This document shows positions 1-7,210 of a stretch of 11,940 nt of DNA, one piece after another (position 1 is the stretch's first letter; the number at the start of each line of letters is the position of its first letter). The position numbers and the translations under genes were made by a program. The stretch comes from Azoarcus sp. Its GTDB lineage: Bacteria > Pseudomonadota > Gammaproteobacteria > Burkholderiales > Rhodocyclaceae. The stretch is taken from NCBI GenBank assembly GCA_031259795.1, contig JAIRLA010000004.1, positions 1 through 11,940 of the forward strand, given 5' to 3'. A model generated the notes under the pieces. That model was given only the letters and a program-made list of their open reading frames with translations, was not told where the DNA came from and did no database searches.

Positions 1-38
1 CGCCGCGCGCTTCGCCATGACGCCATCCTCGTCATTGA

Positions 39-734
39 TCAGGGGACTTGCGCGCCGCGCATGTAAACAAGGATGCGCGCGGCGCGCGCTTTTTGCGCCG
101 GGCCGAAATGCCGTCCGTAGCGGCGCGGGCTGGGCAGTATGACGGCCAGCCGGGCGCCTTCCGCCGGGCCGAGGCGGTCGGCGGAAAGGCCGAAGTAGTG
201 GCGGGCCGCCGCTTCCGCGCCGAATACGCCTTCGCCCCATTCGATGACGTTGAGGTAAACCTCCAAAATGCGCCGCTTGCTCCACAGCCGCTCGATCATC
301 ATGGCGATGAGCGCTTCTTCGCCTTTGCGCAGGTAACTGCGCGCGGGCGACAGGAAGAGGTTCTTCGCCAGTTGCTGCGTGATTGTCGAGCCGCCCGCGC
401 GCGCGCGTCCACGGGCGAGGTTCTTTTCCAGCGCGCGCTGGATGCCCGTCCAGTCGAAACCGTCGTGTTCGAGGAAGTGGCTGTCTTCGGCCGCGATCAC
501 GGCGCGCTTGAGGTGGATGGAAATCCGCTCGTATGGCACCCACACATGGGTGAGGCGCGCCCGCGGATTTTTTTCCCGCAGTTCGGCCAGGGCCAGCCGC
601 ATGAAGCGGGTCTCTTCGGGATTGGCGCTACGCCACCACGCGATGTGGGCGAAAAACCAGAGTTGCACGCCGAGCGTGAGCGCCAGCGTCAACAGCAGGC
701 CACGCCACAGCCAGCGCAGGAAACGGCGCTTCAT
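39..734 (-). CDS. mtgA: Monofunctional biosynthetic peptidoglycan transglycosylase
   Basis: This inner-membrane enzyme polymerises lipid II into glycan strands and has no transpeptidase domain. The 231-residue product has one N-terminal membrane anchor (about residues 9-33) and then a GT51 domain. The glycosyltransferase signature EDSHFLEHDGFDW carries the catalytic Glu83, and GGSTITQQLAKN follows at 114-125. The later motifs RKGEEALIAMMIE and EVYLNVIEWGEGVFGAEAAA are also typical. Length and domain content match MtgA, whereas bifunctional class A PBPs would be more than twice as long. The ATG at 732-734 puts the basic residues and anchor in the usual place, although no strong Shine-Dalgarno precedes it. 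It lies about 106 bp downstream of aroE on the same strand and is probably the last gene of that operon. The family call is near certain. Confidence 0.96.
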   Translation of the reverse strand: MKRRFLRWLWRGLLLTLALTLGVQLWFFAHIAWWRSANPEETRFMRLALAELREKNPRARLTHVWVPYERISIHLKRAVIAAEDSHFLEHDGFDWTGIQRALEKNLARGRARAGGSTITQQLAKNLFLSPARSYLRKGEEALIAMMIERLWSKRRILEVYLNVIEWGEGVFGAEAAARHYFGLSADRLGPAEGARLAVILPSPRRYGRHFGPAQKARAARILVYMRGAQVP

Positions 735-840
735 GCGGTTTCGCTATCCGGGGCAATCATCGCGCTGCCCGGCCTTGCCGTGTTTCCGTGCTGTCCGCGG
801 CTTCACGCCTTGTCCCCGCTTTATTTGCAGCCCCGTATCA

Positions 841-1677
841 CTACTGGGAAGGCGCCAGCCTGCGGCGCAGCCCGGCGAGTATCGGGGCGCTGTGCGGGCG
901 CACGCCGCGCCAGAGGGCGAAACTCTCCGCCGCCTGTTCGACCAGCATGCCCAGTCCGTCGGCGAGTCTGCCGACGCCCGCCGCGCGCGCCGCGGCGAGG
1001 AAGGGCGTGTCGCCAGCGGCGTACATCATGTCGTAGGCGAAGGCGCGCGGGGCGTAGATGCTCCTGGGCAGCGGCGGCGCTTCGTTGGCCAAGCTCGCGG
1101 CGGTGGCGTTGATGACCACATCGAATTCCCATCCTTCCAGATCGTCGAATCCGCCAGCGGTGAAGGTGACGCGATCCGCATGATGGTTGAACGCCGCGCG
1201 CAGTTCGTGCGCCCGCGACACGGTGCGGTTGGCGAGGGTCAGCACCGCCGGCTTGGTCTGCAACAGCGGCAGGATCGCGCCGCGCGCCGCGCCTCCCGCG
1301 CCCAGCAGCAGCACGCGGCGGCCCGCGAGCGGGCAGGCGAGATTGACGATGAGATCGCGCACCAGCCCAACGCCGTCGGTGTTGTCGCCGACAACGATGT
1401 CGCCGTTGAACGTGAGCGTATTCACCGCCCCCGCCGCTTCGGCCCGCGCGGTGAGGCGCGTGGCGAGCGCGTGGGCTTCGAGCTTGAACGGCACGGTGAC
1501 ATTGACTCCGCGCCCGCCGGCGTCGCGGAATTTCTTTATCGTGGCGGCGAAACCGTCGAGCGGGGCGAGGAGCGCCTGGTAGTCCACTTCCTGCCGCGTC
1601 TGGCGGGCAAAGGCGGTGTGGATGAGCGGCGACTTGCTATGTTCGACCGGGTGACCGATGACGGCATAACGATCCAT
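841..1677 (-). CDS. aroE: Shikimate dehydrogenase (NADP+)
   Basis: AroE reduces 3-dehydroshikimate to shikimate with NADPH in the cytoplasmic chorismate pathway. The 278-residue protein matches the usual length. The N-terminal substrate domain shows YAVIGHPVEHSKSP, with the shikimate-binding Ser14 and Ser16. GVNVTVPFK contains the catalytic Lys65, and GDNTDG holds the catalytic Asp101. The Rossmann domain has the glycine-rich loop GAGGAARG (126-133) followed by ANRT, whose Arg suits NADP+ preference. DVVINATAASL and the C-terminal LADGLGMLVEQAA complete the family pattern. All key residues are present. It sits 70 bp after tonB and ahead of mtgA on the same strand. The alternatives YdiB and AroE-like proteins are less likely given the close fit to classical AroE. 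Confidence 0.97.
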   Translation of the reverse strand: MDRYAVIGHPVEHSKSPLIHTAFARQTRQEVDYQALLAPLDGFAATIKKFRDAGGRGVNVTVPFKLEAHALATRLTARAEAAGAVNTLTFNGDIVVGDNTDGVGLVRDLIVNLACPLAGRRVLLLGAGGAARGAILPLLQTKPAVLTLANRTVSRAHELRAAFNHHADRVTFTAGGFDDLEGWEFDVVINATAASLANEAPPLPRSIYAPRAFAYDMMYAAGDTPFLAAARAAGVGRLADGLGMLVEQAAESFALWRGVRPHSAPILAGLRRRLAPSQ

Positions 1678-1747
1678 GGCGCGGTGCGGTGTCGGCGTGC
1701 GTGAAAAGGCTTGTACGGGTTGTGACGGGATAGTTTATCGCCTGTCT

Positions 1748-2656
1748 TTATCGCCTGTCGATCATCGCCTGGAGCTTGCGCCCGGTGAATCTCCAGGTGC
1801 GGGTGATGTCGATTACATCGGTATCGTTGATTTCGGATGGAAAAACGTCATAAGGCGCGCTCTGGTGGACGATCTGTCTCGCCGTTTCATCGAGCGCCTG
1901 GTAGCCGGAACTGCGGTTGATCACGATCTTTTCCACGGAACCGTCTTTCCGGACAGAAACCGTCATCAGCAGGTTGCGTCCTTTTATATCGTGCTCCAGC
2001 CTCAAGGGGAAACTGTTGCCCACGCTTTCGGTTTTCGTCCGCCAGGCATCGACGTATCTGGCGAAACGGTCTTCATCGGTGCGCGCGCCGATGGACACGC
2101 GGCGCGGACGCTGATTGTATTTTTGCGTCGCCGCTTCGATGCTCGCCGCGAGGTCGATTTCCGCTTGGCGGGCATCGTACTGGTCTCTGGCGTTGGGGCT
2201 GGGCGGCACGGGGGCGACCGCGGGGGGCGACGGTTGTACCTTGACGACGGTGGCGGAGTTGTCCGACCCGGTGATGATCTCGGTTTGTTTCGGCGGGGAT
2301 TGCGGCTGGCGCGTCTGATCGCCCCGGTGCCGCTCGAGCAGGTTGTCGCCTTTTTGCTCGCTCGACTGACGCGGTAGCGGCGATGCAACGATGACCTCCT
2401 CGTCGGTATTGCCGCCGCCGTCGGACTTGACCTGCGCCAGCGCCTGGACGTCTTCCGGGGCCGGAGCCGTGGCGCTGGCGGCGTTGACAAGGATGACCGC
2501 GAGGTTGTTGCTGCGCGTCGGCGGCGCCATGGGCATGGTGAACTGGATGGCCAACACGAGCGCGTGAATGATTACGGAAGCGGTGAGGCCGGTCCGGACG
2601 CTATGGGCGGCGATTCGTAGCGAGAGCGAGGCGAAAAACGACTTTTTCTTTGCCAT
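1748..2656 (-). CDS. TonB-family energy transducer
   Basis: The product is predicted to be an inner-membrane protein that spans the periplasm and transmits proton-motive force to outer-membrane TonB-dependent receptors, or a TonB-C-domain relative. The 302 residues have a basic N-terminus, one hydrophobic helix at about 22-42, a Pro/Gln/Ser-rich linker at about 100-160, and a short helical stretch. A TonB C-terminal domain follows at about 210-297, with the pattern GRNLLMTVSVRKDGSVEKIVINRSSG and then LDETARQIV and the final RTWRF. No exbB or exbD neighbours are seen in the window. It lies 57 bp after the RNase gene and 70 bp before aroE, all on the same strand, so co-transcription is likely. 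Functional coupling with the RNase is not implied. Which receptor it serves cannot be told from sequence. Confidence 0.88.
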   Translation of the reverse strand: MAKKKSFFASLSLRIAAHSVRTGLTASVIIHALVLAIQFTMPMAPPTRSNNLAVILVNAASATAPAPEDVQALAQVKSDGGGNTDEEVIVASPLPRQSSEQKGDNLLERHRGDQTRQPQSPPKQTEIITGSDNSATVVKVQPSPPAVAPVPPSPNARDQYDARQAEIDLAASIEAATQKYNQRPRRVSIGARTDEDRFARYVDAWRTKTESVGNSFPLRLEHDIKGRNLLMTVSVRKDGSVEKIVINRSSGYQALDETARQIVHQSAPYDVFPSEINDTDVIDITRTWRFTGRKLQAMIDRR

Positions 2657-2713
2657 GGACGAAAGATTCTATGTAAGCGGGCGGGTCATGGACGATCCGG
2701 TCTTGATTTCCTG

Positions 2714-4612
2714 TCAATATCCTGTTGTTTCCTGCGCTTCCGGGCCGGGTTCGGCGAGCGTGGCGAGGTAGCGGGCGTCGACCTCGACGTCGATCAGGTC
2801 GCTGTCCGTGATCGCCAAGCTTACTTTCGAACCCGGCAACTGCGGCGGGAGCGAGGCTACCTTGAAAATAAAAGGTATATCGGCGAGACGAACAAGATTG
2901 TCGCGCAATACGAAAGCTTCGGTCGTGCGTATTTCATTCTGGCGCAACCAACGCACGCACCAGTAACGTTCCATGCGGCGCTGGAATTCACTGTATTCGG
3001 TGTAGGTCAGCTCGAAATCGCGCAGCGCGCTCATCAAATCGACCGACCTGGGCGCGAATGCCGGTTCGCCGCCGCCGAGCACGGCGACGATCTGCCACTG
3101 ATTCACCAGATCGGCGTAACGGCGCAGCGGCGAACTCGACCAGGCGTAACAATCGACCCCGAGTCCCTCGTGCGGCGCGGCGACGGTCGCCATCCGCACC
3201 TTGCCGCCGCCCTGCACGCGGTAAAGGCCGGGGACGCCGGCCTCATCGAGCAGGCGGCCCCAGGTGGAATTGGCGAGGATCATCAATTCGGCCACGAGCT
3301 TGTCCATGGGCGAGCCGCGCAGGCGGCGCCCGATGGCGATGAAGCCGGGGCCGTCGGGGGTGTTCCGCTCCCAATCGACGGCGAAGTTGTAATCGACCTG
3401 GTTGGCGTGCGCCGACGGCTTGCCGCGTCCGGCTTCGAGCACGGTGGCAAGCTCCCACAGCAAGGTGAGTTCCTTCTTCCACGGGAAATCCGGGCCGCCT
3501 CCGGTCAGCGTCGTTTCGTTGAACACCGGCTCGATGTCGTGATGGCGCAGATTGGCGACCACTGGTACGAGGTCGATGCGGCTCTCGTGTCCGGTGATGG
3601 TCAGGTCGGCGCGCACATCGAGATAGAGCGACACCGCCGGACGCGCGGCGCCCGCGGACAGGGTGAAAGCGGCGACGGCTTCCTCGGGCAACATGGTGAT
3701 CTTGTTGCCCGGCATGTAAACAGTGGAGAGCCGCCGCCGCGCGATGGCGTCGAGCGCGGAACCGCGCGCGAACCCGAGCGCCGGAGCGGCGATATGGATA
3801 CCGATCGTCCAGCCGCCCGCCGCCTTCGCGGTGACGGAGAACGCATCGTCGATTTCGGTGGTGGCCGCGTCATCAATCGAAAAAGCGGCGACCTCGGCGC
3901 GCGGCAACCCGCCGGGCATGGCGGGCGGATCGAAGGGCGGAAAATCCAGACCCTCGGGAAATTGCTCGAACAGGAAACGGTTGAAATGAAAATCGTGGCT
4001 CGACGCCAGCGCGCCGCACTTCAGGAGCAAGCGCGCCGCCGACAGGCCGGTCTCGACACAGGCGGCTTCCAGCGCCTTGACCTCGATGCGGTTGCGGTCG
4101 GGGCGGTAGAGCAACTGCGAGACCATACCGGCGAATTCGGCGGGCAGCCGTCCCGCCGCCAGATCGGCGCGCATGCGTTCGACGGCCTCGGCCTGCCGGC
4201 GTTTTTTCTCCAGTCCGGCCTTGGCCGCGCGCAGGATGTCTTCCGGCGCCTTGCGGTAACGGCCCTTGCCCTTGCGGTGGAACCACATCGGCGCGGCATG
4301 GAGCGAAAACAGCATGGCGGCGGCCTCCACCGCGTCGGGCGCGTGGCCGTAATAATCGGCGGCGAAATCGGTAAACGCGAACTCCTCATCGCCACAGACT
4401 TCCCACAGGAAATCCGTGTCGAACCCGGCGGCGTCGCGCTCGGCGCGGACGAGCAATTCGGCGGGCTGCGGCGCGCGGAATTCGAGCAGCACATTGGCGC
4501 GCTTGATCTTCACCCGCTTGCCGTGGGTGTTCTCGATCTGGAGCGAGGCATCGTTATCAGCGAGTACGGTCCCGGCCTTGAAGGAACCGTCTTCTTCGAA
4601 CAAGACAAACAT
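2714..4612 (-). CDS. RNB-domain (RNase II/R family) exoribonuclease
   Basis: This is predicted to be a 3'-to-5' exoribonuclease of about 632 residues. The RNB domain runs roughly from residue 240 to 540 (numbering from the chosen start). The metal-binding signature is SIDDAATTEIDDAFSV at about 245-260, where the second classical Asp of RNase II is Glu. The active-site region later includes YMPGNKITMLP and SSPLRRYADLVNQW (about 492-506). A short S1-like segment may end the protein. The reading frame is open up to 4753, but I place the start at the ATG 4610-4612. It gives MFVLFEEDGSFKAGTVLADN, which resembles the usual N-terminus of this subgroup; the 47 upstream residues look non-homologous. 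No strong Shine-Dalgarno is visible at this start. It is the first gene of the tonB-aroE-mtgA run. The family is clear, but assignment as rnb versus rnr is not. Confidence 0.92.
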   Translation of the reverse strand: MFVLFEEDGSFKAGTVLADNDASLQIENTHGKRVKIKRANVLLEFRAPQPAELLVRAERDAAGFDTDFLWEVCGDEEFAFTDFAADYYGHAPDAVEAAAMLFSLHAAPMWFHRKGKGRYRKAPEDILRAAKAGLEKKRRQAEAVERMRADLAAGRLPAEFAGMVSQLLYRPDRNRIEVKALEAACVETGLSAARLLLKCGALASSHDFHFNRFLFEQFPEGLDFPPFDPPAMPGGLPRAEVAAFSIDDAATTEIDDAFSVTAKAAGGWTIGIHIAAPALGFARGSALDAIARRRLSTVYMPGNKITMLPEEAVAAFTLSAGAARPAVSLYLDVRADLTITGHESRIDLVPVVANLRHHDIEPVFNETTLTGGGPDFPWKKELTLLWELATVLEAGRGKPSAHANQVDYNFAVDWERNTPDGPGFIAIGRRLRGSPMDKLVAELMILANSTWGRLLDEAGVPGLYRVQGGGKVRMATVAAPHEGLGVDCYAWSSSPLRRYADLVNQWQIVAVLGGGEPAFAPRSVDLMSALRDFELTYTEYSEFQRRMERYWCVRWLRQNEIRTTEAFVLRDNLVRLADIPFIFKVASLPPQLPGSKVSLAITDSDLIDVEVDARYLATLAEPGPEAQETTGY

Positions 4613-4815
4613 CGGCGGCTTTCGCGATGGAAACGCGCCAGTGTAATGGATTGAGCCGCGAGCGGGGAGAGAGAAGGGCATTGTTGATTTCCACAAGGCA
4701 TGCGACTCGACGCCCCGTCCCCGCTCCGCTTCCAGACCATGCGCCATTTTCATGGGACGGCGTCACGCGCGTGACGCCGCGTTTCCAACCCGGCGCCGGG
4801 GCACACGCACAACAG
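4613..4815. promoter_or_regulatory. Upstream region of the RNase-tonB-aroE-mtgA operon
   Basis: This stretch must hold the operon promoter if the four minus-strand genes are co-transcribed. I could not pick out a convincing -35/-10 pair. An open frame continues in phase with the RNase up to 4753, but its product is Arg/Ser-rich and unlike the family. Short inverted sequences (GGCGTCACGCGCGTGACGCC at 4759-4778) form a near-perfect palindrome that could be a hairpin or operator. The promoter assignment is positional inference only. Confidence 0.35.
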
Positions 4816-5060
4816 CGGCGCTCCGCGCCGGACAGAACGAACTGGATTGCCACGTCGATTCGCGCCTCGCAATGATGAGGTGGGGTGCGTCCTCGCAATG
4901 ACGCGTTCTTCCGATGGATTCCCCTCGCCCCCCGCAGGGGAGAGAGGGTGGCCGAAGGCCGGGAGAGGGGGGCGCCAACCATCCGGCGCGCAGCGCCGCT
5001 GATTTCTTGGCGGTGGAGAATGAACAAGCGCCCCATTCCTTCCCCCCCCCTCTTTAATCA
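4816..5060 (+). repeat. GC-rich intergenic repeat, copy 1
   Basis: This copy matches 5167-5381 over nearly its whole length. Shared blocks include GAACTGGATTGCCACG, GATTCGCGCCTCGCAATGA, a CCCCTCGCCCCCCGCAGGGG hairpin, GGTGGCCGAAGGCCGGGAGA (a second hairpin, GGCC-GAA-GGCC), and CGCCAACCATCCGGCGCGCA followed by GCGCCGCTGATTTCTTGGCG. Copy 1 carries about 25-30 extra bases near 4876-4908, apparently a small duplication of the CTCGCAATGA part. Just beyond it, 5060-5122 holds a partial inverted version (CTCTCCCGCCCTTCGGGCGC followed by TCTCCCCC). Open frames across it in both strands are byproducts of low stop-codon density. Confidence 0.9.
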
Positions 5061-5166
5061 GCGGCGCTACGCGCCGTTTGGCACGAAGCCCTCTCCCGCC
5101 CTTCGGGCGCTCTCCCCCGCAAGCCATATGTATCTACACATTCCGAAATGGCTGGCGATAAGAACG

Positions 5167-5381
5167 GCGGCGCTTCGCGCCGGATGGGACGAACTGGATT
5201 GCCACGCCGATTCGCGCCTCGCAATGACGAGGTCTCCCAATGGATTCCCCTCGCCCCCCGCAGGGGGGAGAGGGTGGCCGAAGGCCGGGAGAGGGAGGCG
5301 CCAACCATCCGGCGCGCAGCGCCGCTGATTTCTTGGCGGTGGGGCGTAAACAAGCGTCCCGTTTCTTCCTCCCCCTTTTTA
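5167..5381 (+). repeat. GC-rich intergenic repeat, copy 2
   Basis: This is a direct repeat of copy 1, about 350 bp away, and is the cleaner copy. It consists of a left module GGACGAACTGGATTGCCACG with the CTCGCAATGACGAGG block, two hairpin cores at about 5249-5310 (CCCCCCGCAGGGGGG and GGCCGAAGGCC), and a right module ending in GCGCCGCTGATTTCTTGGCG and a C/T-rich tail at about 5365-5381. No transposase is associated, so it is either a non-autonomous element or a dispersed hairpin repeat. It may also end transcripts through its hairpins, but this is not shown. Confidence 0.9.
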
Positions 5382-5759
5382 TCCAGCGACGCAGAACAGG
5401 ATGTGGATATTGAAAAATATTATTTGAAAGTACTTGCTCGCCAGCAAATGTGTGTAATACACTCTCCGGAACTCACGCCGTGCGGATTTTATGCGGCGTG
5501 TTTTTGATGGAAAAGGGCATGGAAATGGCACGGTTTCGCGGTCGGTCGCATGATTGCACTGGACTGGATTCCCGGGAAGCGCAGGCCTTCTCGCGTCCCG
5601 TATCGAAAAAAATCCTGTGTGCTCCTGTCCTGTATCGCGCGGGATTTTTCCGCCGCCGCCACATCCCGGCAGGCGCAGCGCGGGTTTACCTTCCGCCGCG
5701 TCGGCTTGGCGCCCCCCGCGCAGCGCGTCCAGACAGATCCGCTTTTCCAGGAGATCCTC
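5382..5759 (+). other. Gene-poor AT-to-GC transition region with hairpins
   Basis: The first 80 bases are AT-rich, unlike the flanks, and contain TTGAAA twice (about 5410 and 5423) and TAATAC near 5455. These could form a promoter, but the spacing is poor. A strong hairpin lies at 5474-5500. From 5550 the plus strand is open without a stop into the DWLPR remnant, but the translated leader resembles nothing I recognise. A second inverted repeat (AAAAATCC at about 5608-5615 with GGATTTTT at 5642-5649, loop 26) resembles a weak two-way terminator. I do not call a gene here. Confidence 0.35.
5474..5505 (+). terminator. Possible intrinsic terminator
   Basis: CACGCCG (5474-5480) pairs perfectly with CGGCGTG (5494-5500) across a 13-base loop and is followed at once by TTTTT. 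This is the shape of a rho-independent terminator on the plus strand. Nothing recognisable is encoded just upstream, so it would end a short transcript that begins in the AT-rich stretch near 5400-5455, or act as an attenuator for what follows. The stem is short, so confidence is moderate. Confidence 0.5.
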
Positions 5760-6030
5760 ATGAACATGAAGGACTGGTTGCCCCGCGGTCGGGAAGAACG
5801 ATTCGATCTTTCCCGGCTCTGGCAAACCATCATCGCCCACCGCCAAGGCCCCCGCCTGGAGTATCCGGCGGAAATGGCCGCGCTCAAGAACCTCGCCTCC
5901 GCTGCCACACGGCGCTGGCCGCCAACCAGCCCCGCGCGCGCAACAGCGTCACCGCCGTCCGCATCACAGTGATTATGACCGCGGAATCTATTACGGCGTG
6001 CCGCCGCTGTTTTCCACGGTAATTCCGTAG
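5760..6030 (+). pseudogene. Frameshifted remnant of a small 'DWLPR' protein gene
   Basis: A good ribosome site (AGGAG at 5749-5753, six bases before the ATG) starts MNMKDWLPRGREERF. This N-terminus resembles a family of small hypothetical proteins that begin with DWLPR and continue with a helical domain. The frame runs LSRLWQTIIAHRQ and then EMAALKNLASAAT before turning into Arg/Pro-rich noise and stopping at 5972. The next frame continues plausibly as TALAANQPRARNSVTAVR. The third frame then gives DYDRGIYYGVPPLFSTVIP and a stop at 6028-6030, like the 'I-V-P' endings of that family. The three phases suggest at least two indels or a deletion. The family resemblance is from memory and function is unknown. 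It could also be a real 70-residue protein from 5760 to 5972. Confidence 0.45.
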
Positions 6031-6066
6031 CCCATTCTCTTGCCGCAAGACAAAAGGAGCAAGACG

Positions 6067-6717
6067 ATGTTTGATGTTTTAGTCTCTACATGGTTGATTT
6101 CCATGCTGTCGTTCATTCTTTTTAACATAATCGCGGCTTTCAGTGAATTGGCGCGTTCAAAGGTCAATAAACGAACTTCGTCTGATTTTATATCGAAAGG
6201 CGGCAGGATGACCCGTTTCCCGAAACCTGCGTTAATAATATCCGCGATATACTTCCTTCCTGTTGTTTTGTCGGGATTAAGCCTTGGTACGTTGGTGGCT
6301 ATTACCTTTTGGGAGCAGCAAGCCAAGATGGGCGTTATTGCAGGTTTAGTTTTCGGTGGCGGAGGCGCTGCCGCAACATTTTATTCAGCCCCGTACTATA
6401 TCAATAGTATATTCCGTGTGGCGCAATGGGTAATTAACAAAAAGTGTCGGGAAGAAAATAAAATATCAGCCATAGAATCAACGGTGTTTATTGGTACGGT
6501 TATCGGAGTAATTATCATGCTGCTCCTTCTCGCCGCTGGCGCCTATGAATCTACGCTCATAGGCATGTTGCTGTGCGTGTATACTCCAATATTGAGCACA
6601 TTGGTCACAGTGGGTTTTATAGGGCCGGCGATTCTTATCGTGCTAGCATATTCCGGGGAATGGAAAGATGGTAAGTGGGTGAAAAAGCAAACGCGGCATG
6701 ATCATCCAAAACCATGA
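6067..6717 (+). CDS. Multi-pass membrane protein of unknown function
   Basis: I do not recognise this 216-residue protein. The start is set by AAGGAG at 6054-6059, seven bases before the ATG at 6067; a TTG at 6040 in the same frame is less likely. Hydrophobic segments lie at about 4-25, 54-80, 88-110, 138-160 and 163-195, the last possibly a helical pair. A Gly-rich run GLVFGGGGAAAT sits in the third. The loops are basic (SKVNKRTSS near 31-39, NKKCREENK near 124-132) and the tail is polar (EWKDGKWVKKQ). No nucleotide-binding, protease or transporter signature is seen. The gene is clearly more AT-rich than its neighbours and sits alone between a pseudogene and repeats, which suggests horizontal acquisition. 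It could be an immunity or stress membrane protein, but nothing in the sequence shows this. Confidence 0.85.
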   Translation: MFDVLVSTWLISMLSFILFNIIAAFSELARSKVNKRTSSDFISKGGRMTRFPKPALIISAIYFLPVVLSGLSLGTLVAITFWEQQAKMGVIAGLVFGGGGAAATFYSAPYYINSIFRVAQWVINKKCREENKISAIESTVFIGTVIGVIIMLLLLAAGAYESTLIGMLLCVYTPILSTLVTVGFIGPAILIVLAYSGEWKDGKWVKKQTRHDHPKP

Positions 6718-6934
6718 ATTCATAGCCCACACCCCTGTCGCAGTAGCACACCGTCGGCCTCAAGGCGCACCAAGCGTTGCTCACCGGACAGAGGCGCGAA
6801 ACCGCCGAGCAACTCATGGCGAGGATGGGGTTGCCCTCCGAGGGCGCGAGAAGCTGTACGACCGGAAACATCCTGCTCATGCACTATCTGTACGCCGCCC
6901 TGTGCCCCCATCCATGTAAAGGGAAGAAGGAACG
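6718..6934 (+). other. Intergenic stretch with a short unidentified open frame
   Basis: The base composition turns GC-rich again right after the membrane protein gene. In the plus frame a stop-free stretch from 6747 runs through LKAHQALLTGQRRETAEQLM and GNILLMHYLYAAL into the following repeat. It looks more protein-like than random and could be the tail of a decayed gene, but I see no start with a ribosome site and no recognised family. The palindrome ATGAATTCAT overlaps the preceding stop codon. Confidence 0.3.
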
Positions 6935-7085
6935 GGACGTCTCTACTTCCCACCGCGAAGAAATCAGCGTCGATGCGCGCCGTATGGAAGGAAACCCTCT
7001 CCCGGCCTTCGGCCACCCTCCCCCGCAAGCGGGGGAGGGAAGTCCATCGGGAGAACTCGTCATTGCGCGCACGAGGCGTCATCCA
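6935..7085 (-). repeat. GC-rich intergenic repeat, copy 3 (inverted)
   Basis: Read on the minus strand, this segment follows the order of copies 1 and 2: GCGCAATGACGAG, TCTCCCGATGGA, a CCCCCGCTTGCGGGGG hairpin, GGGTGGCCGAAGGCCGGGAG, then GGCGCGCATCGACGCTGATT and TTCTTCGCGGTGGGA. It is more diverged and lacks the outermost GAACTGGATTGCCACG block. Its inverted position about 1.6 kb from copy 2 means the two copies bracket the membrane protein gene and the DWLPR remnant. Confidence 0.85.
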
Positions 7086-7210
7086 GGAAAGGCATGCGTG
7101 CATTTGCCATGGCGAGGCCCGCATGATCCGGGCGGGAACAAGGCGGTTGGTTACAATGGCGTGGTCATTGCAAGCAAGATAGTGCGCCGTTCCGGCGAGA
7201 GGGGAGCATC

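Noticed and set aside
3170..4654. A 494-residue plus-strand open frame
   Set aside because: It lies antisense to the RNase gene and reflects the GC-rich codon pattern; its product resembles no protein family.
4613..4753. 47-residue N-terminal extension of the RNB-domain protein
   Set aside because: The extension is compositionally odd, and the internal ATG at 4612 gives the N-terminus expected for this subgroup.
4750..5353. Several overlapping open frames on both strands (for example 4885-5328 plus and 5054-5353 minus)
   Set aside because: They fall inside the GC-rich repeats, recur with the repeat copies, and give Arg/Pro/Gly-rich products without ribosome sites.
4816..5381. CRISPR array
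   Set aside because: There are only two long copies with a single unequal interval; no short regular repeats or spacers are present.
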